This document shows positions 52,742 to 61,179 of a stretch of 64,000 nt of DNA, piece after piece. Source of the stretch: Robiginitalea biformata HTCC2501 (lineage in GTDB: Bacteria > Bacteroidota > Bacteroidia > Flavobacteriales > Flavobacteriaceae); contig NC_013222.1 of assembly GCF_000024125.1 (NCBI RefSeq), positions 186,001-250,000 of the forward strand, in the 5' to 3' direction. The notes below the pieces were generated by a model, which worked only from the letters and a program-made list of their open reading frames with translations, made no database searches and had not been told where the DNA came from. The position numbers and the translations under genes were made by a program. The stretch's first letter is position 1; every line of letters starts with the position of its first letter.

Positions 52742-53701
52742 ATGAACTATTCACCCCTCCGTTATCCTGGCGGAAAAAATAAAATCTCAGCATTCATTGC
52801 CAAAATTTGCCTTGACAATAAAGTAAGTGGTCATTACGTTGAGCCGTATTGTGGTGGGGCGGCGGTAGCACTCTTTTTATTAATGGAAGGATTTGTTGAA
52901 AAGATAACAATAAATGACAAGGACAGATCTATTTATGCTTTTTGGCATTCATTATTGAACCAAACCTCTAAACTTTGTGAATTAATTGAAAATACTGAAG
53001 TAACAATAAAAGAGTGGCAAAAGCAACACGATATTCAACAGAATAAAGCCAAGGTTGACCTACTCACGTTAGGTTTCTCGACCTTTTTCCTAAATAGGAC
53101 AAATAGATCCGGCATTTTAAATGCGAGACCAATTGGCGGGTTAAACCAAGATGGTGAGTACAAAATGGATTGCAGGTATAACAAGGTCGATCTTATAAAC
53201 CGAATTAAAGCAATCGCTAAAGAGAAAAAAAATATACGCTTGTACCGGAAAGATGCCCTCAGACTAATAGACAAAATCGAAAATGAATCAAACCTCGAAA
53301 ATACCCTGTTCTATTTTGATCCGCCATATTATCTCAAAGGTACTTCTCTTTATTTGAACCATTACAAAACACAAAATCATAAAGCTGTTAGTGAACGAAT
53401 TAAAGCAATCAAAAATGTCAAATGGATAGTCTCCTATGATAACGTTCCTGAAATAAGTTCTCTTTATGAGGGTTATACACAGAAGGAATATGAGTTGGTG
53501 CATTCTTCCAATGAATCCAAAGTAGGCAAGGAAATTCTTTTCTTCAGTCCAAATATTGAGAGACCTAGATTTAATAATTGGAATCCACTAAAATTTAAAA
53601 TTCGAAGAAAAGAGAATTCAAATTATTTGGTATATGACCAAGGGCAGGTGATTGATGGTATTCGATTTTTGAAAGCATCGCAAATAAGACTGTTGGTCTA
53701 G
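52742..53701 (+). CDS. DNA adenine methylase, D12 class (Dam-like)
   Basis: A 319-residue N6-adenine methyltransferase. The SAM site is EPYCGGAAVALFL (about 38-50), an N-terminal YPGGKNK motif is present, and the catalytic D-P-P-Y occurs in FYFDPPYYLKG (about 190-197). Order and size fit the D12/Dam family. The recognition site is not predictable. The gene starts one base after the stop of the ParB-like gene. No restriction endonuclease is recognised next to it, so it may be a solitary methylase, or its partner is the HEPN-like protein. Confidence 0.9.
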   Translation: MNYSPLRYPGGKNKISAFIAKICLDNKVSGHYVEPYCGGAAVALFLLMEGFVEKITINDKDRSIYAFWHSLLNQTSKLCELIENTEVTIKEWQKQHDIQQNKAKVDLLTLGFSTFFLNRTNRSGILNARPIGGLNQDGEYKMDCRYNKVDLINRIKAIAKEKKNIRLYRKDALRLIDKIENESNLENTLFYFDPPYYLKGTSLYLNHYKTQNHKAVSERIKAIKNVKWIVSYDNVPEISSLYEGYTQKEYELVHSSNESKVGKEILFFSPNIERPRFNNWNPLKFKIRRKENSNYLVYDQGQVIDGIRFLKASQIRLLV

Positions 53702-53771
53702 AAATATGATTCTGCGATTTCAATAAGAAAGTTTATTGAGATTAAAAACCACCATAATTCAAATTTAGCCT

Positions 53772-53858
53772 ATGAAAAAAATTTACTTAGCAGGACCATA
53801 TACCTTAGGTGATGTTGCTATAATCTTGAGTGTTTTCTTTTTCGCTTCTTCTTTTTGA
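53772..53858 (+). pseudogene. Truncated 5' end of a nucleoside 2-deoxyribosyltransferase/DUF4406-like gene
   Basis: The frame reads MKKIYLAGPYTLGDVA, a close match to the start of this family (K-K-I-Y-L-A-G-P-Y-T), and then changes into unrelated IILSVFFFASSF and stops. The break falls at the last codons of the relaxase gene on the other strand (stop at 53818-53820). It therefore marks a recombination junction where the mobilisation module was inserted or where a deletion occurred. The remaining 3' part of the gene was not found in the window. Confidence 0.65.
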
Positions 53859-54864
53859 ATCGCTTTTTGTCATCAAGCTCCAGGGTAAAAGCATTCCATG
53901 GACTATCATCAGTCGTGCTAGGAATTAATCCAACTGATTGAGCTTTTTCCATATTTGATTTTGATTGCTCAAAAGTCTGGTCTGGCAGTCGTGCAGCAAG
54001 TTTTGTCTTTTCTTTAGTTCCTCTTGCTGTTCTTGAATTTTCCTCAAAAGCTCCACCTGTTCTTCGTTCTGAAATATTAGTTTCGAGAATAATTCTACGG
54101 TCTCGGTCTTGTTCATAATCGATACGTTTGATGATATTGTTCCATGAATATTTTCGGCCTAAGGTGCTTCCCTTGTAAATAATGCCATCGTACTTAAAGG
54201 ATATTCCTGTGACTCTGCCGGTGCTTTTGCTAATATTGAACTTGGGGCTTATTTTCCGTTTGCTCAATTCGGTGATGAAATCCGTTATGTTCTTGGAATT
54301 TGAGATTGCACTTTCGAGATATTGCTGAAGCATCAATTTGATGGGAGCTTCCCCTGTTCGCAACGCTTTTTGTATTTCTTGATGGGTAATCGATGCTTTT
54401 CTTGTTAATTGGATATTCTCAAGATGAGACAATCCATACTTTAGTTCAAGTTTACGAACCAAACGCTCACTTCTTTCATAATCTTTGCTGTCGCTTACCA
54501 GTTCTCCGGAAAACTTTACCCTGTTGGCAATGATATGGATATGCTCGTGTTCCTGATCGCTATGTCGATACATGATGTATTGGTTGTCATCGAACCCCAT
54601 CCCTTTTAGATAATCGTTTCCAAGGGCTACAAACTTTTTATCAGTTAATGTATCCTCATAAGGGAGGTTCAACGAAACGTGATACACCGCCTTTCCCAAT
54701 CTTGGCCGAAGCTGTCGGACTATATTGAATTCTTGGGTCATATCAACGGTTTTTCCATAGGAAATGTTGGTGTCCAGTACATAACCCACGCCCTGCTCCA
54801 CCTTTTTTTCGTTATAGGCCAGCACACCATAGAAATCCTTTCCCTTAATCTGCTTGGCTATCAC
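53818..54864 (-). CDS. Relaxase/mobilisation nuclease
   Basis: A 348-residue relaxase of the MobA/VirD2-like family. The histidine cluster YRHSDQEHEHIHIIANRV (about residues 98-115) is the metal-binding motif of these single-strand nicking enzymes. Preceding it is VYHVSLNLPYEDTLTDKKFV, typical of Bacteroidetes mobilisable elements. The C-terminus is highly basic (KKRFKKKKRKRKHSRL) and ends exactly at the junction with the truncated gene, so it may have lost some residues. It overlaps mobC by 4 bp. The element also needs conjugation machinery supplied elsewhere. Confidence 0.9.
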   Translation of the reverse strand: MIAKQIKGKDFYGVLAYNEKKVEQGVGYVLDTNISYGKTVDMTQEFNIVRQLRPRLGKAVYHVSLNLPYEDTLTDKKFVALGNDYLKGMGFDDNQYIMYRHSDQEHEHIHIIANRVKFSGELVSDSKDYERSERLVRKLELKYGLSHLENIQLTRKASITHQEIQKALRTGEAPIKLMLQQYLESAISNSKNITDFITELSKRKISPKFNISKSTGRVTGISFKYDGIIYKGSTLGRKYSWNNIIKRIDYEQDRDRRIILETNISERRTGGAFEENSRTARGTKEKTKLAARLPDQTFEQSKSNMEKAQSVGLIPSTTDDSPWNAFTLELDDKKRFKKKKRKRKHSRL

Positions 54865-55202
54865 GGTTTTACAATATTTGCTTTCAGGGTATCTAAAGTG
54901 CTCCTCATTGCAGATAGATGTTCAATCAATATCGGGGAATTGTTCATTCCCAAATGCACCTTTTTGGTCAATTGGTTCAGGTTGTTTCCGATACGGCCTA
55001 ATTCGATGAAAAGCTTTCTATTGTCTGGCGGAATCCTTTTTCTGGGCAATACCCTTCCCGTTACTTTCATTCGAATAAAATCGGGAATTGTAATTCCCAA
55101 GGTGTCCGCATTTTCAGCTACTATCAGATATTCTTTGACGGTCACTCTCACATTAAGCCGAATTGCTTTTAAATCTTGTATGTTCTTTTTAGGTCTTGCC
55201 AT
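54861..55202 (-). CDS. MobC-like mobilisation protein
   Basis: A 113-residue basic protein that fits plasmid mobilisation MobC: N-terminal AIRLNVRVTVKEYLIVAENA is ribbon-helix-helix-like, followed by a helix with KLFIELGRIGNNLNQLTKKVH, the typical MobC signature. MobC helps the relaxase bind oriT. The candidate oriT lies just upstream. Confidence 0.85.
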   Translation of the reverse strand: MARPKKNIQDLKAIRLNVRVTVKEYLIVAENADTLGITIPDFIRMKVTGRVLPRKRIPPDNRKLFIELGRIGNNLNQLTKKVHLGMNNSPILIEHLSAMRSTLDTLKANIVKP

Positions 55203-55210
55203 ATTTTAGG

Positions 55211-55280
55211 GGTTTGGGGAGAATCCCCAACAAGCCATGCGAACAGAGTGAGCAGTTTTTGCATGCAAAAACATGGCTTG
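55211..55280. other. Candidate origin of transfer (oriT)
   Basis: Three inverted repeats are packed into 70 bp directly upstream of mobC. They are TTGGGGA-GAA-TCCCCAA (55214-55230), CAAGCCATG (55231-55239) with CATGGCTTG (55272-55280), and the perfect 16-bp palindrome TTTTTGCATGCAAAAA (55256-55271). Inverted repeats next to mobC and the relaxase are the usual layout of an oriT. The nick site cannot be read from sequence alone. Confidence 0.55.
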
Positions 55281-55341
55281 CTTCACGAACTCCGATTACT
55301 ATTTCATTTGAACTGTACATTTTGATTTTCCCATTTAAGAG

Positions 55342-55632
55342 TTAGGAAGATGCCTCCCTCATTTTTTCAATAAGGGCTTTGATGTCATCTGGATGAAAAA
55401 GCACCCTGCCGCCAAGTGGTATCTTTTTTAGAAATCCTTTTTCAATCCAAGCGTAAATCGTGGGTCGGGTTACCCTAAATTTTTTAACCAGGTCGGCAAT
55501 GGTCAATAACTGGTCTTCGACTTCTTTTCCCTCTATGGGATTTTCTGTTGATGGTGGGATGTTTTTTTGAATGGAATCAGCAGGAACGTATTCTCTTATT
55601 CCATTGTCATCCATGATAAATATTCGTTTCAT
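55342..55632 (-). CDS. Helix-turn-helix excisionase-like protein
   Basis: A 96-residue protein with a MerR/excisionase-type winged helix in its second half: LLTIADLVKKFRVTRPTIYAWIEKGFLKKIPLGGRVLFHPDDIKAL (residues 43-88). Such proteins in Bacteroidetes mobile elements help excision or regulate mobilisation. No integrase gene is next to it. It lies 140 bp upstream of mobC on the same strand. Confidence 0.8.
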   Translation of the reverse strand: MKRIFIMDDNGIREYVPADSIQKNIPPSTENPIEGKEVEDQLLTIADLVKKFRVTRPTIYAWIEKGFLKKIPLGGRVLFHPDDIKALIEKMREASS

Positions 55633-55689
55633 GGTAGAGTGATTTTATGATTTACTTTATTGAACAAACCTAGCAGCATTAAACGACAT

Positions 55690-55735
55690 TTTCCATGAGT
55701 GCCGTACATGAATTGATGTACGGCACTCATGGAAA
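55690..55735. repeat. Perfect 20-bp inverted repeat with 6-bp spacer
   Basis: Left arm TTTCCATGAGTGCCGTACAT (55690-55709), spacer GAATTG, exact reverse complement at 55716-55735. It lies 57 bp upstream of the excisionase-like gene. It may be an operator, recombination site or replication/transfer hairpin; no T-run follows. Confidence 0.85.
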
Positions 55736-55772
55736 TATTCAAAAATATTTTGTATGGGAATTTTAGGATAGG

Positions 55773-55800
55773 GATGGAAAAGCTAATAAGCTTTTCCATC
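55773..55800. repeat. Perfect 12-bp inverted repeat, 4-bp loop
   Basis: GATGGAAAAGCT, spacer AATA, AGCTTTTCCATC. Second hairpin of the cluster. Confidence 0.8.
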
Positions 55801-55805
55801 GGTAT

Positions 55806-55850
55806 CCCCCTATTTTGAGGGGGTTCTCAAAAAATTGGTTTTTTGAGAAC
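55806..55850. repeat. Two adjacent inverted repeats
   Basis: CCCCC/GGGGG around TATTTTGA (55806-55823) and GTTCTCAAAAAA-TTGG-TTTTTTGAGAAC (55823-55850), a perfect 12-bp stem. A further imperfect long hairpin pairs GTTAGGG at 55869 with CCCCTAAC at 55937-55944. Confidence 0.75.
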
Positions 55851-56661
55851 TTCCGCAGAAAACTCTTTGTTAGGGAAAGAAGAATTTTTCAATGGCAGCC
55901 CAATATTTTCAAAAAGCTTCCCCTAGCCATCTTTTTCCCCTAACCACAAAAATCCAAAACGTTGCTTTTGGCTTTCTTGAAACCAGGGTTAACCAAAGTT
56001 GTGGTGAGGGAGAAAAGAACTATTAGGTTTTAAAGGTTCAGGATGAACAGTCGGGCTATCTAAAAAAGGACTTTCCAAAATGTTCGACACTACATCACCA
56101 TGTACAATGCTTTATATACACATAGCAATGATTAATGCATTGGATGTTGAAAGTATTATTGCTATAAATAATGCTATAGTGCTATATAGCAATTACCATT
56201 TCATCATATAATCATATGGTCATATTGTAATATGAACATATAAGTAATAAGTAGTGGTAAGAAGAATGCTGATTAGAAGTCATTTAAAATCCTTCTCAAG
56301 AGTAAGTATTCTCTATCAATAGGATTGGAAATTGGTTCCATAAAAGGTTAATTAACGATACTATCAAAAAAGAACAGAAATGGGACTTGCGTTGATTCTT
56401 TAATTCTTTCACCTCTCGAGTCTTTTAAAACGGCCCTTTTTTAAAAGAGTTCTGTTTGATACTGGTGAACGTGTTAACTTTTGCGGCAGATGTGATGCAT
56501 TATGAATCAAACTTGCTATACCTCCATTTTATATCATTATGTAATTATCCACAAACTGATTTTCCGAACCCTAAACCGTATTAAAAACCAGACTTTAAGA
56601 AGTAAGGTTTCTGGGTCTTTCAAATTAACGAATTGCTGATATTACCTATATTGCCAAGAAC
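55851..56661. other. Gene-free AT-rich segment
   Basis: About 800 bp without a supportable frame. It includes a very AT-rich stretch at 56100-56260 with three copies of GCTATA (56161, 56173, 56181) and several short palindromes built on CATAT/ATATG. Such DNA could serve as a replication or excision origin, but no replication gene is present. The hypF promoter should lie near 56600-56660; no consensus is clear. Confidence 0.45.
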
Positions 56662-58950
56662 ATGAATACTTGGCACATCCACATAAAAGGCAGGGTTCAG
56701 GGTGTTGGATTTCGTCCTTACGTATATCGGCTTGCGCTGGAAAGAGATTTAAATGGAGTTGTCTATAACGCACTTGATGGTGTGCATGTAAAATTTTCTG
56801 GGTCCCAAGATCAGGCGAAAGAGTTTTATACGGCTATAATCGATGAAACACCTTCTTTGGCAAGGGTAACCAATCACAAAATTACCAGGGAAACTGGAGA
56901 GCGCTACAAAGGTTTTCAAATCCTGCAAGATGAATCCGATGTATGTGCCTCCCTCATCCTTCCCCCAGATTTTGCAGTATGCGAGAATTGCAAAAAAGAG
57001 GTTTTGTCAAGCAACAACCGAAGAAAGGGCTATCCCTTCATTACCTGTACACAGTGTGGACCCCGTTATTCCCTAATTACTGAGCTCCCCTATGAACGGG
57101 CATTTACCACAATGGAAACTTATCCAATGTGCCCTACTTGTAAGCAAGAATATGGCAATCCTGGAGAAAGCCGTTACCATTCACAAACCAACTCATGTGC
57201 AGCATGCGGTATTCGAGTGGCTCTTTGGAACAACAAGGGTCAGAAAATTGAAGCCAATACGCAGTTGGCAATCGATAAAATAATCAGATTTTGGGAGGAG
57301 GGAAAAATTATAGCCATAAAAGGAATTGGCGGATATTTGCTAACATGTGACGCCACAAATCCTAAGGCTATCCAAACGCTTCGGAAGAGGAAGCACAGAC
57401 CTTCCAAGCCTTTTGCCTGCATGTACCCAAACATAAATAAAATAGAGCAGGACTGTTATGTTGACTCCACTGAACAGCAGATGCTTACTGGTGAAGTGGC
57501 GCCAATCCTGCTGTTGCAGCTAAGGAAGAAATCTGTAGATATCGCTTTGAGCGATATTGCTCCCGGTCTCAATCAAATCGGAGTGATGCTGCCTTATACC
57601 CCATTGTATCTCTTACTGATGCAGGCCTTTGGGAAACCTATCGTTGCCACTAGTGGGAATCTAAGCAACGCATCCATCGTTTTTGAGGATAAAAAGATAT
57701 TTTCAGAACTATCGGGTATTTGGGATTTTGCACTGACGAATGATAGGGAAATAGTAACCCCACAAGACGACAGCGTAATGCGCTTTAGTCCATTTAAAAA
57801 GCAACCAATACTTATTCGTAGATCCCGTGGAGTTGCCCCGAATTACTTTTGGCCGGATATACCAACAGAACAAAAGACGATTTTGGCTTTGGGGGCATCA
57901 CAAAAAAGTGCTTTTGGATTGCTTTTCGGAGGCCTGTTTTATTTAAGTCAATATCTAGGAGATTTAACCTATCTGGAGAGTGCTGAAAACCTCAAAAGAA
58001 CCATTGAGCATTTCGTAAATCTTCTTAATTGCAAACCTGAAGTCATTTTGGTCGATAAACATCCTGATTACTATTCTACCGAATATGGTAAGCACCTAAG
58101 GGATGCAAACAGAACCAAACTTGTATACATTCAGCATCATTTTGCTCATTTTGCAGGAGTTTTATCCGAACATTCACTGCTACAAAAATCTAAAAGGGTC
58201 TTAGGAATTGTTTGGGATGGCGCGGGATATGGAAATGATCGGAACATTTGGGGTGGTGAGTTTTTGGTTTATGAAAACAAGAAAATCAAAAGACTTTCCC
58301 ATATCGCATATGTCCCTTTAATACTAGGAGACAAAATGGCTGGTGAACCCCGGCTTTCGGCTCTGTCACATTCAGGGCAGAACCCTGCCATACTCCCATT
58401 GTTGAAAGACAAGTTTAGCACGAAGGAATGGAAAATATATCAAAGACTATTGGATAAAACTCCACCGCTAAAAACCTCCAGCATGGGGCGCTTATTTGAC
58501 GCTGTTGCCTGCCTATTGGGAATTATGGATACTCAAACCTACGAAGGCGAAGCGGCCCTGCGACTTGAAACAATGGCACAAACTTATTTTGACCGTCACG
58601 AAGACACTCTTGATTCAGGCTATGATACCCAAATATCGTATCTTGATGGCATATCGACTATGCCCATCATTGAAGGTGTGGTCAAGGATTTGAATAATGG
58701 CACTGCCAAGGATGAAATTGCATTCAAGTTTCATTATTCACTGGTGAAAATGGTCGAAGAAATTGCTCTTGAAAATACAATTGAGAAAATTGCTTTTAGC
58801 GGGGGTGTTTTTCAGAACGGACTTTTAGTGGATTTATTGATGATGCATTTAGAAAATAGGTTTCAACTCTATTTTCATCAGCAGGTATCTCCCAATGACG
58901 AAGGTATTGCCCTGGGGCAATTAGCATATTATCAAAATATTGAAGAATGA
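56662..58950 (+). CDS. hypF: Carbamoyltransferase HypF
   Basis: A 762-residue hydrogenase maturation protein. Domains in order: acylphosphatase (HIKGRVQGVGFRPYVYRLA, residues 7-25), two zinc-finger units (CENCKKE...CTQCG and CPTCKQE...CAACG, about 107-185), a YrdC-like nucleotide domain (IKGIGGYLLTCDA, about 220), and a Kae1-like domain (IQHHFAHFAGVLSEH, about 492; GGVFQNGLL near 715). It makes the thiocarboxamide on HypE used for the CN ligands of NiFe hydrogenase. It overlaps hypD by 4 bp. Confidence 0.95.
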   Translation: MNTWHIHIKGRVQGVGFRPYVYRLALERDLNGVVYNALDGVHVKFSGSQDQAKEFYTAIIDETPSLARVTNHKITRETGERYKGFQILQDESDVCASLILPPDFAVCENCKKEVLSSNNRRKGYPFITCTQCGPRYSLITELPYERAFTTMETYPMCPTCKQEYGNPGESRYHSQTNSCAACGIRVALWNNKGQKIEANTQLAIDKIIRFWEEGKIIAIKGIGGYLLTCDATNPKAIQTLRKRKHRPSKPFACMYPNINKIEQDCYVDSTEQQMLTGEVAPILLLQLRKKSVDIALSDIAPGLNQIGVMLPYTPLYLLLMQAFGKPIVATSGNLSNASIVFEDKKIFSELSGIWDFALTNDREIVTPQDDSVMRFSPFKKQPILIRRSRGVAPNYFWPDIPTEQKTILALGASQKSAFGLLFGGLFYLSQYLGDLTYLESAENLKRTIEHFVNLLNCKPEVILVDKHPDYYSTEYGKHLRDANRTKLVYIQHHFAHFAGVLSEHSLLQKSKRVLGIVWDGAGYGNDRNIWGGEFLVYENKKIKRLSHIAYVPLILGDKMAGEPRLSALSHSGQNPAILPLLKDKFSTKEWKIYQRLLDKTPPLKTSSMGRLFDAVACLLGIMDTQTYEGEAALRLETMAQTYFDRHEDTLDSGYDTQISYLDGISTMPIIEGVVKDLNNGTAKDEIAFKFHYSLVKMVEEIALENTIEKIAFSGGVFQNGLLVDLLMMHLENRFQLYFHQQVSPNDEGIALGQLAYYQNIEE

Positions 58951-60047
58951 AATTTCTTAGCGAATACAGGGATGCCGATTTGGCAAAAAAATATTTGGCT
59001 GAAATACATTCCACGGTTACCCGGGAATGGAATGTTATGGAAGTATGCGGCGGGCAGACCCATAGTCTGGTCAAAAACGGAATTATGGATCTGTTACCTA
59101 AAGAGGTTCAAATGATTCATGGGCCCGGATGTCCGGTTTGTGTTACCCCGCTTAATTTAATCGATAAAGCCATCTATCTCGCTGAGGGCAAAAATGTCAT
59201 TCTTTGTTCTTTTGGAGATATGCTACGTGTGCCCGGATCGAAAAAGAGTTTGCTCCAGGCCAAAGCTGGTGGAGCAGATGTACGCATTTTATATTCTCCA
59301 ATGGAGGCCGTCCAAATCGCAAGTGAAAACCCTGACAAAGAAGTGGTCTTTTTTGCGGTGGGCTTTGAGACTACCGCTCCCGCAAATGCTCTTTCAATTG
59401 ATAAGGCTTATGACCTGGGACTTACCAACTATTCCATTTTAGCTTCCCAGGTGTTGGTACCGCCGGCTATGGAAGCGGTCATCGAAGATGAGGAAAGTAA
59501 AATTGATGCTTTTTTGGCCGCCGGCCACGTATGCACAATTATGGGTATGGATGAATATTATCCATTAGTGGCCCATTACAGAATCCCAATGGTAGTCACT
59601 GGTTTTGAACCTGTGGACCTTTTGCAGGGTATACTACTTACCGTTCAACAATTGGAAAAGGGTAAGGCCGAACTTCAAAATCAATATAGCCGTGTGGTTA
59701 AGCCGAAAGGAAACCCAAAAGCCCAGGAACTCATCCGTAAGATTTTCATGGTCTCTGACCGGGAATGGCGGGGTATAGGCACTATTCCTGCCAGTGGGTT
59801 TGAGGTAAGACCCAAATATGCCGCCTTTGATGCCAATCTAAAGTTTACTATCCAGGTCGAAAAAGTGGAGGAGCCCAAAGAATGTATTGCAGGATTGGTT
59901 CTAAAAGGCATTAAAAAACCAAAACAGTGTTCACAGTTCGGCAAAAAATGCACGCCCCAAAATCCGATGGGTGCCCCCATGGTCAGTTCAGAGGGAGCTT
60001 GTGCCGCATACTATCACTTCAGTGGAGCCGCAGAAACCGTTGCATAA
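58947..60047 (+). CDS. hypD: Hydrogenase formation protein HypD
   Basis: A 366-residue iron-sulfur protein. Diagnostic motifs are MEVCGGQTHSLVKNG, GPGCPVCVTP (cysteine pair), the central VGFETTAPANA, and the C-terminal cysteine-rich CSQFGKKCTPQNPMGAPMVSSEGACAAYY region, which holds ligands for the 4Fe-4S cluster. HypD with HypC assembles the Fe(CN)2CO unit. HypC is not next to it in this window. Confidence 0.95.
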   Translation: MKFLSEYRDADLAKKYLAEIHSTVTREWNVMEVCGGQTHSLVKNGIMDLLPKEVQMIHGPGCPVCVTPLNLIDKAIYLAEGKNVILCSFGDMLRVPGSKKSLLQAKAGGADVRILYSPMEAVQIASENPDKEVVFFAVGFETTAPANALSIDKAYDLGLTNYSILASQVLVPPAMEAVIEDEESKIDAFLAAGHVCTIMGMDEYYPLVAHYRIPMVVTGFEPVDLLQGILLTVQQLEKGKAELQNQYSRVVKPKGNPKAQELIRKIFMVSDREWRGIGTIPASGFEVRPKYAAFDANLKFTIQVEKVEEPKECIAGLVLKGIKKPKQCSQFGKKCTPQNPMGAPMVSSEGACAAYYHFSGAAETVA

Positions 60048-60064
60048 TCTTACCTATCCCAACA

Positions 60065-61123
60065 ATGTCAAAAAAAAACCTGAAAATGAAATTGCAATGT
60101 CCAATGCCTAAATTGGACTTTGACATTATCACATTAGGTCATGGTAGTGGTGGCCTTTTGACAAACAAATTATTGGATTCCGGTGTTTTTCATCTCTTTG
60201 ACAATGAACACTTGCAACAGCGCCATGATGGAGCTATGTTGACCTTAGAGGGAAAAACCGCATTTACTACCGATAGTTTTGTCATCTCTCCTATTTTTTT
60301 TCCGGATAGCAACATTGGTGAACTGGCAGTAAATGGCACGGTAAACGATTTGGCCATGTGCGGGGCAATTCCACAATACCTTTCCTTGAGTTTTATTCTG
60401 GAGGAAGGCCTAAAAATGACCGAGTTCTGGGAAATATTGGTATCCATAAAATCCGCAGCGGAACAGGCGAATATTCAGATTGTAACCGGAGACACCAAAG
60501 TGGTCGAAAGAGGAAAGGGGGATAAAATATTCATCAATACTACCGGTATCGGGCAATTACATGCCAAAGCGGATATTGCTCCTTCTAATGTGCAACCAGG
60601 GGATAAGATTATCGTAAGTGACTCCATTGCGACCCATGGTGTTGCCATAATGTCCGTGAGGGAAGGGTTGGAGTTCGAATCCGAATTAAAAAGTGACACC
60701 CGCGGACTAAGCCATATGGTTTCCGAGCTGCTCGACACATTTGGGGTGGATATTCATTTGCTCAAGGACCCCACTCGAGGCGGGGTGGCAACCGTCTTAA
60801 ATGAAATTGCCAGAGACAGAAATCTGGGTATAGAAATCCTGCAAAAAGACCTTCCTTTACAAAATGAGGTAAGCGCACTTTGCGAAATTCTCGGCTTGGA
60901 CCCGCTTTATGTAGCGAATGAGGGCATCTTCATTGCAGTGGTCAAAGATGCGATTTCCGAAAAAGTGGTCGAAAAGCTTCAAAGTATGGAATATGGCGCA
61001 AATGCTTCCATTATCGGTGATGTAACAGAAAACCATCCAAAACAGGTGGTGCTCAAAAGCGCCATTGGGGGTAGACGCATTGTTAATATGCTGGCAGGAG
61101 AACAATTGCCACGGATTTGTTGA
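60065..61123 (+). CDS. hypE: Carbamoyl dehydratase HypE
   Basis: A 352-residue protein of the PurM/SelD fold from ATG 60065 (MSKKNLKMKLQCP). The frame is open further upstream inside hypD, but that part is a shadow. FDIITLGHGSGGLLT is the N-terminal nucleotide motif, TDSFVISPIFFPDSNIGELAVNGTVNDLAMCGA is the core, and the C-terminus ends PRIC, the conserved tail whose cysteine carries the thiocarboxamide/thiocyanate. HypE dehydrates it to thiocyanate. It starts 17 bp after hypD. Confidence 0.95.
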   Translation: MSKKNLKMKLQCPMPKLDFDIITLGHGSGGLLTNKLLDSGVFHLFDNEHLQQRHDGAMLTLEGKTAFTTDSFVISPIFFPDSNIGELAVNGTVNDLAMCGAIPQYLSLSFILEEGLKMTEFWEILVSIKSAAEQANIQIVTGDTKVVERGKGDKIFINTTGIGQLHAKADIAPSNVQPGDKIIVSDSIATHGVAIMSVREGLEFESELKSDTRGLSHMVSELLDTFGVDIHLLKDPTRGGVATVLNEIARDRNLGIEILQKDLPLQNEVSALCEILGLDPLYVANEGIFIAVVKDAISEKVVEKLQSMEYGANASIIGDVTENHPKQVVLKSAIGGRRIVNMLAGEQLPRIC

Positions 61124-61179
61124 ATATTTTTGGTTTAGAAATTATTTTCTATTTTGTCAATCAAACCAAACCTAAACTC

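Noticed and set aside
59927..60064. N-terminal extension of hypE overlapping hypD
   Set aside because: The extra 46 residues are read out of frame within hypD; HypE-like sequence starts after ATG 60065.
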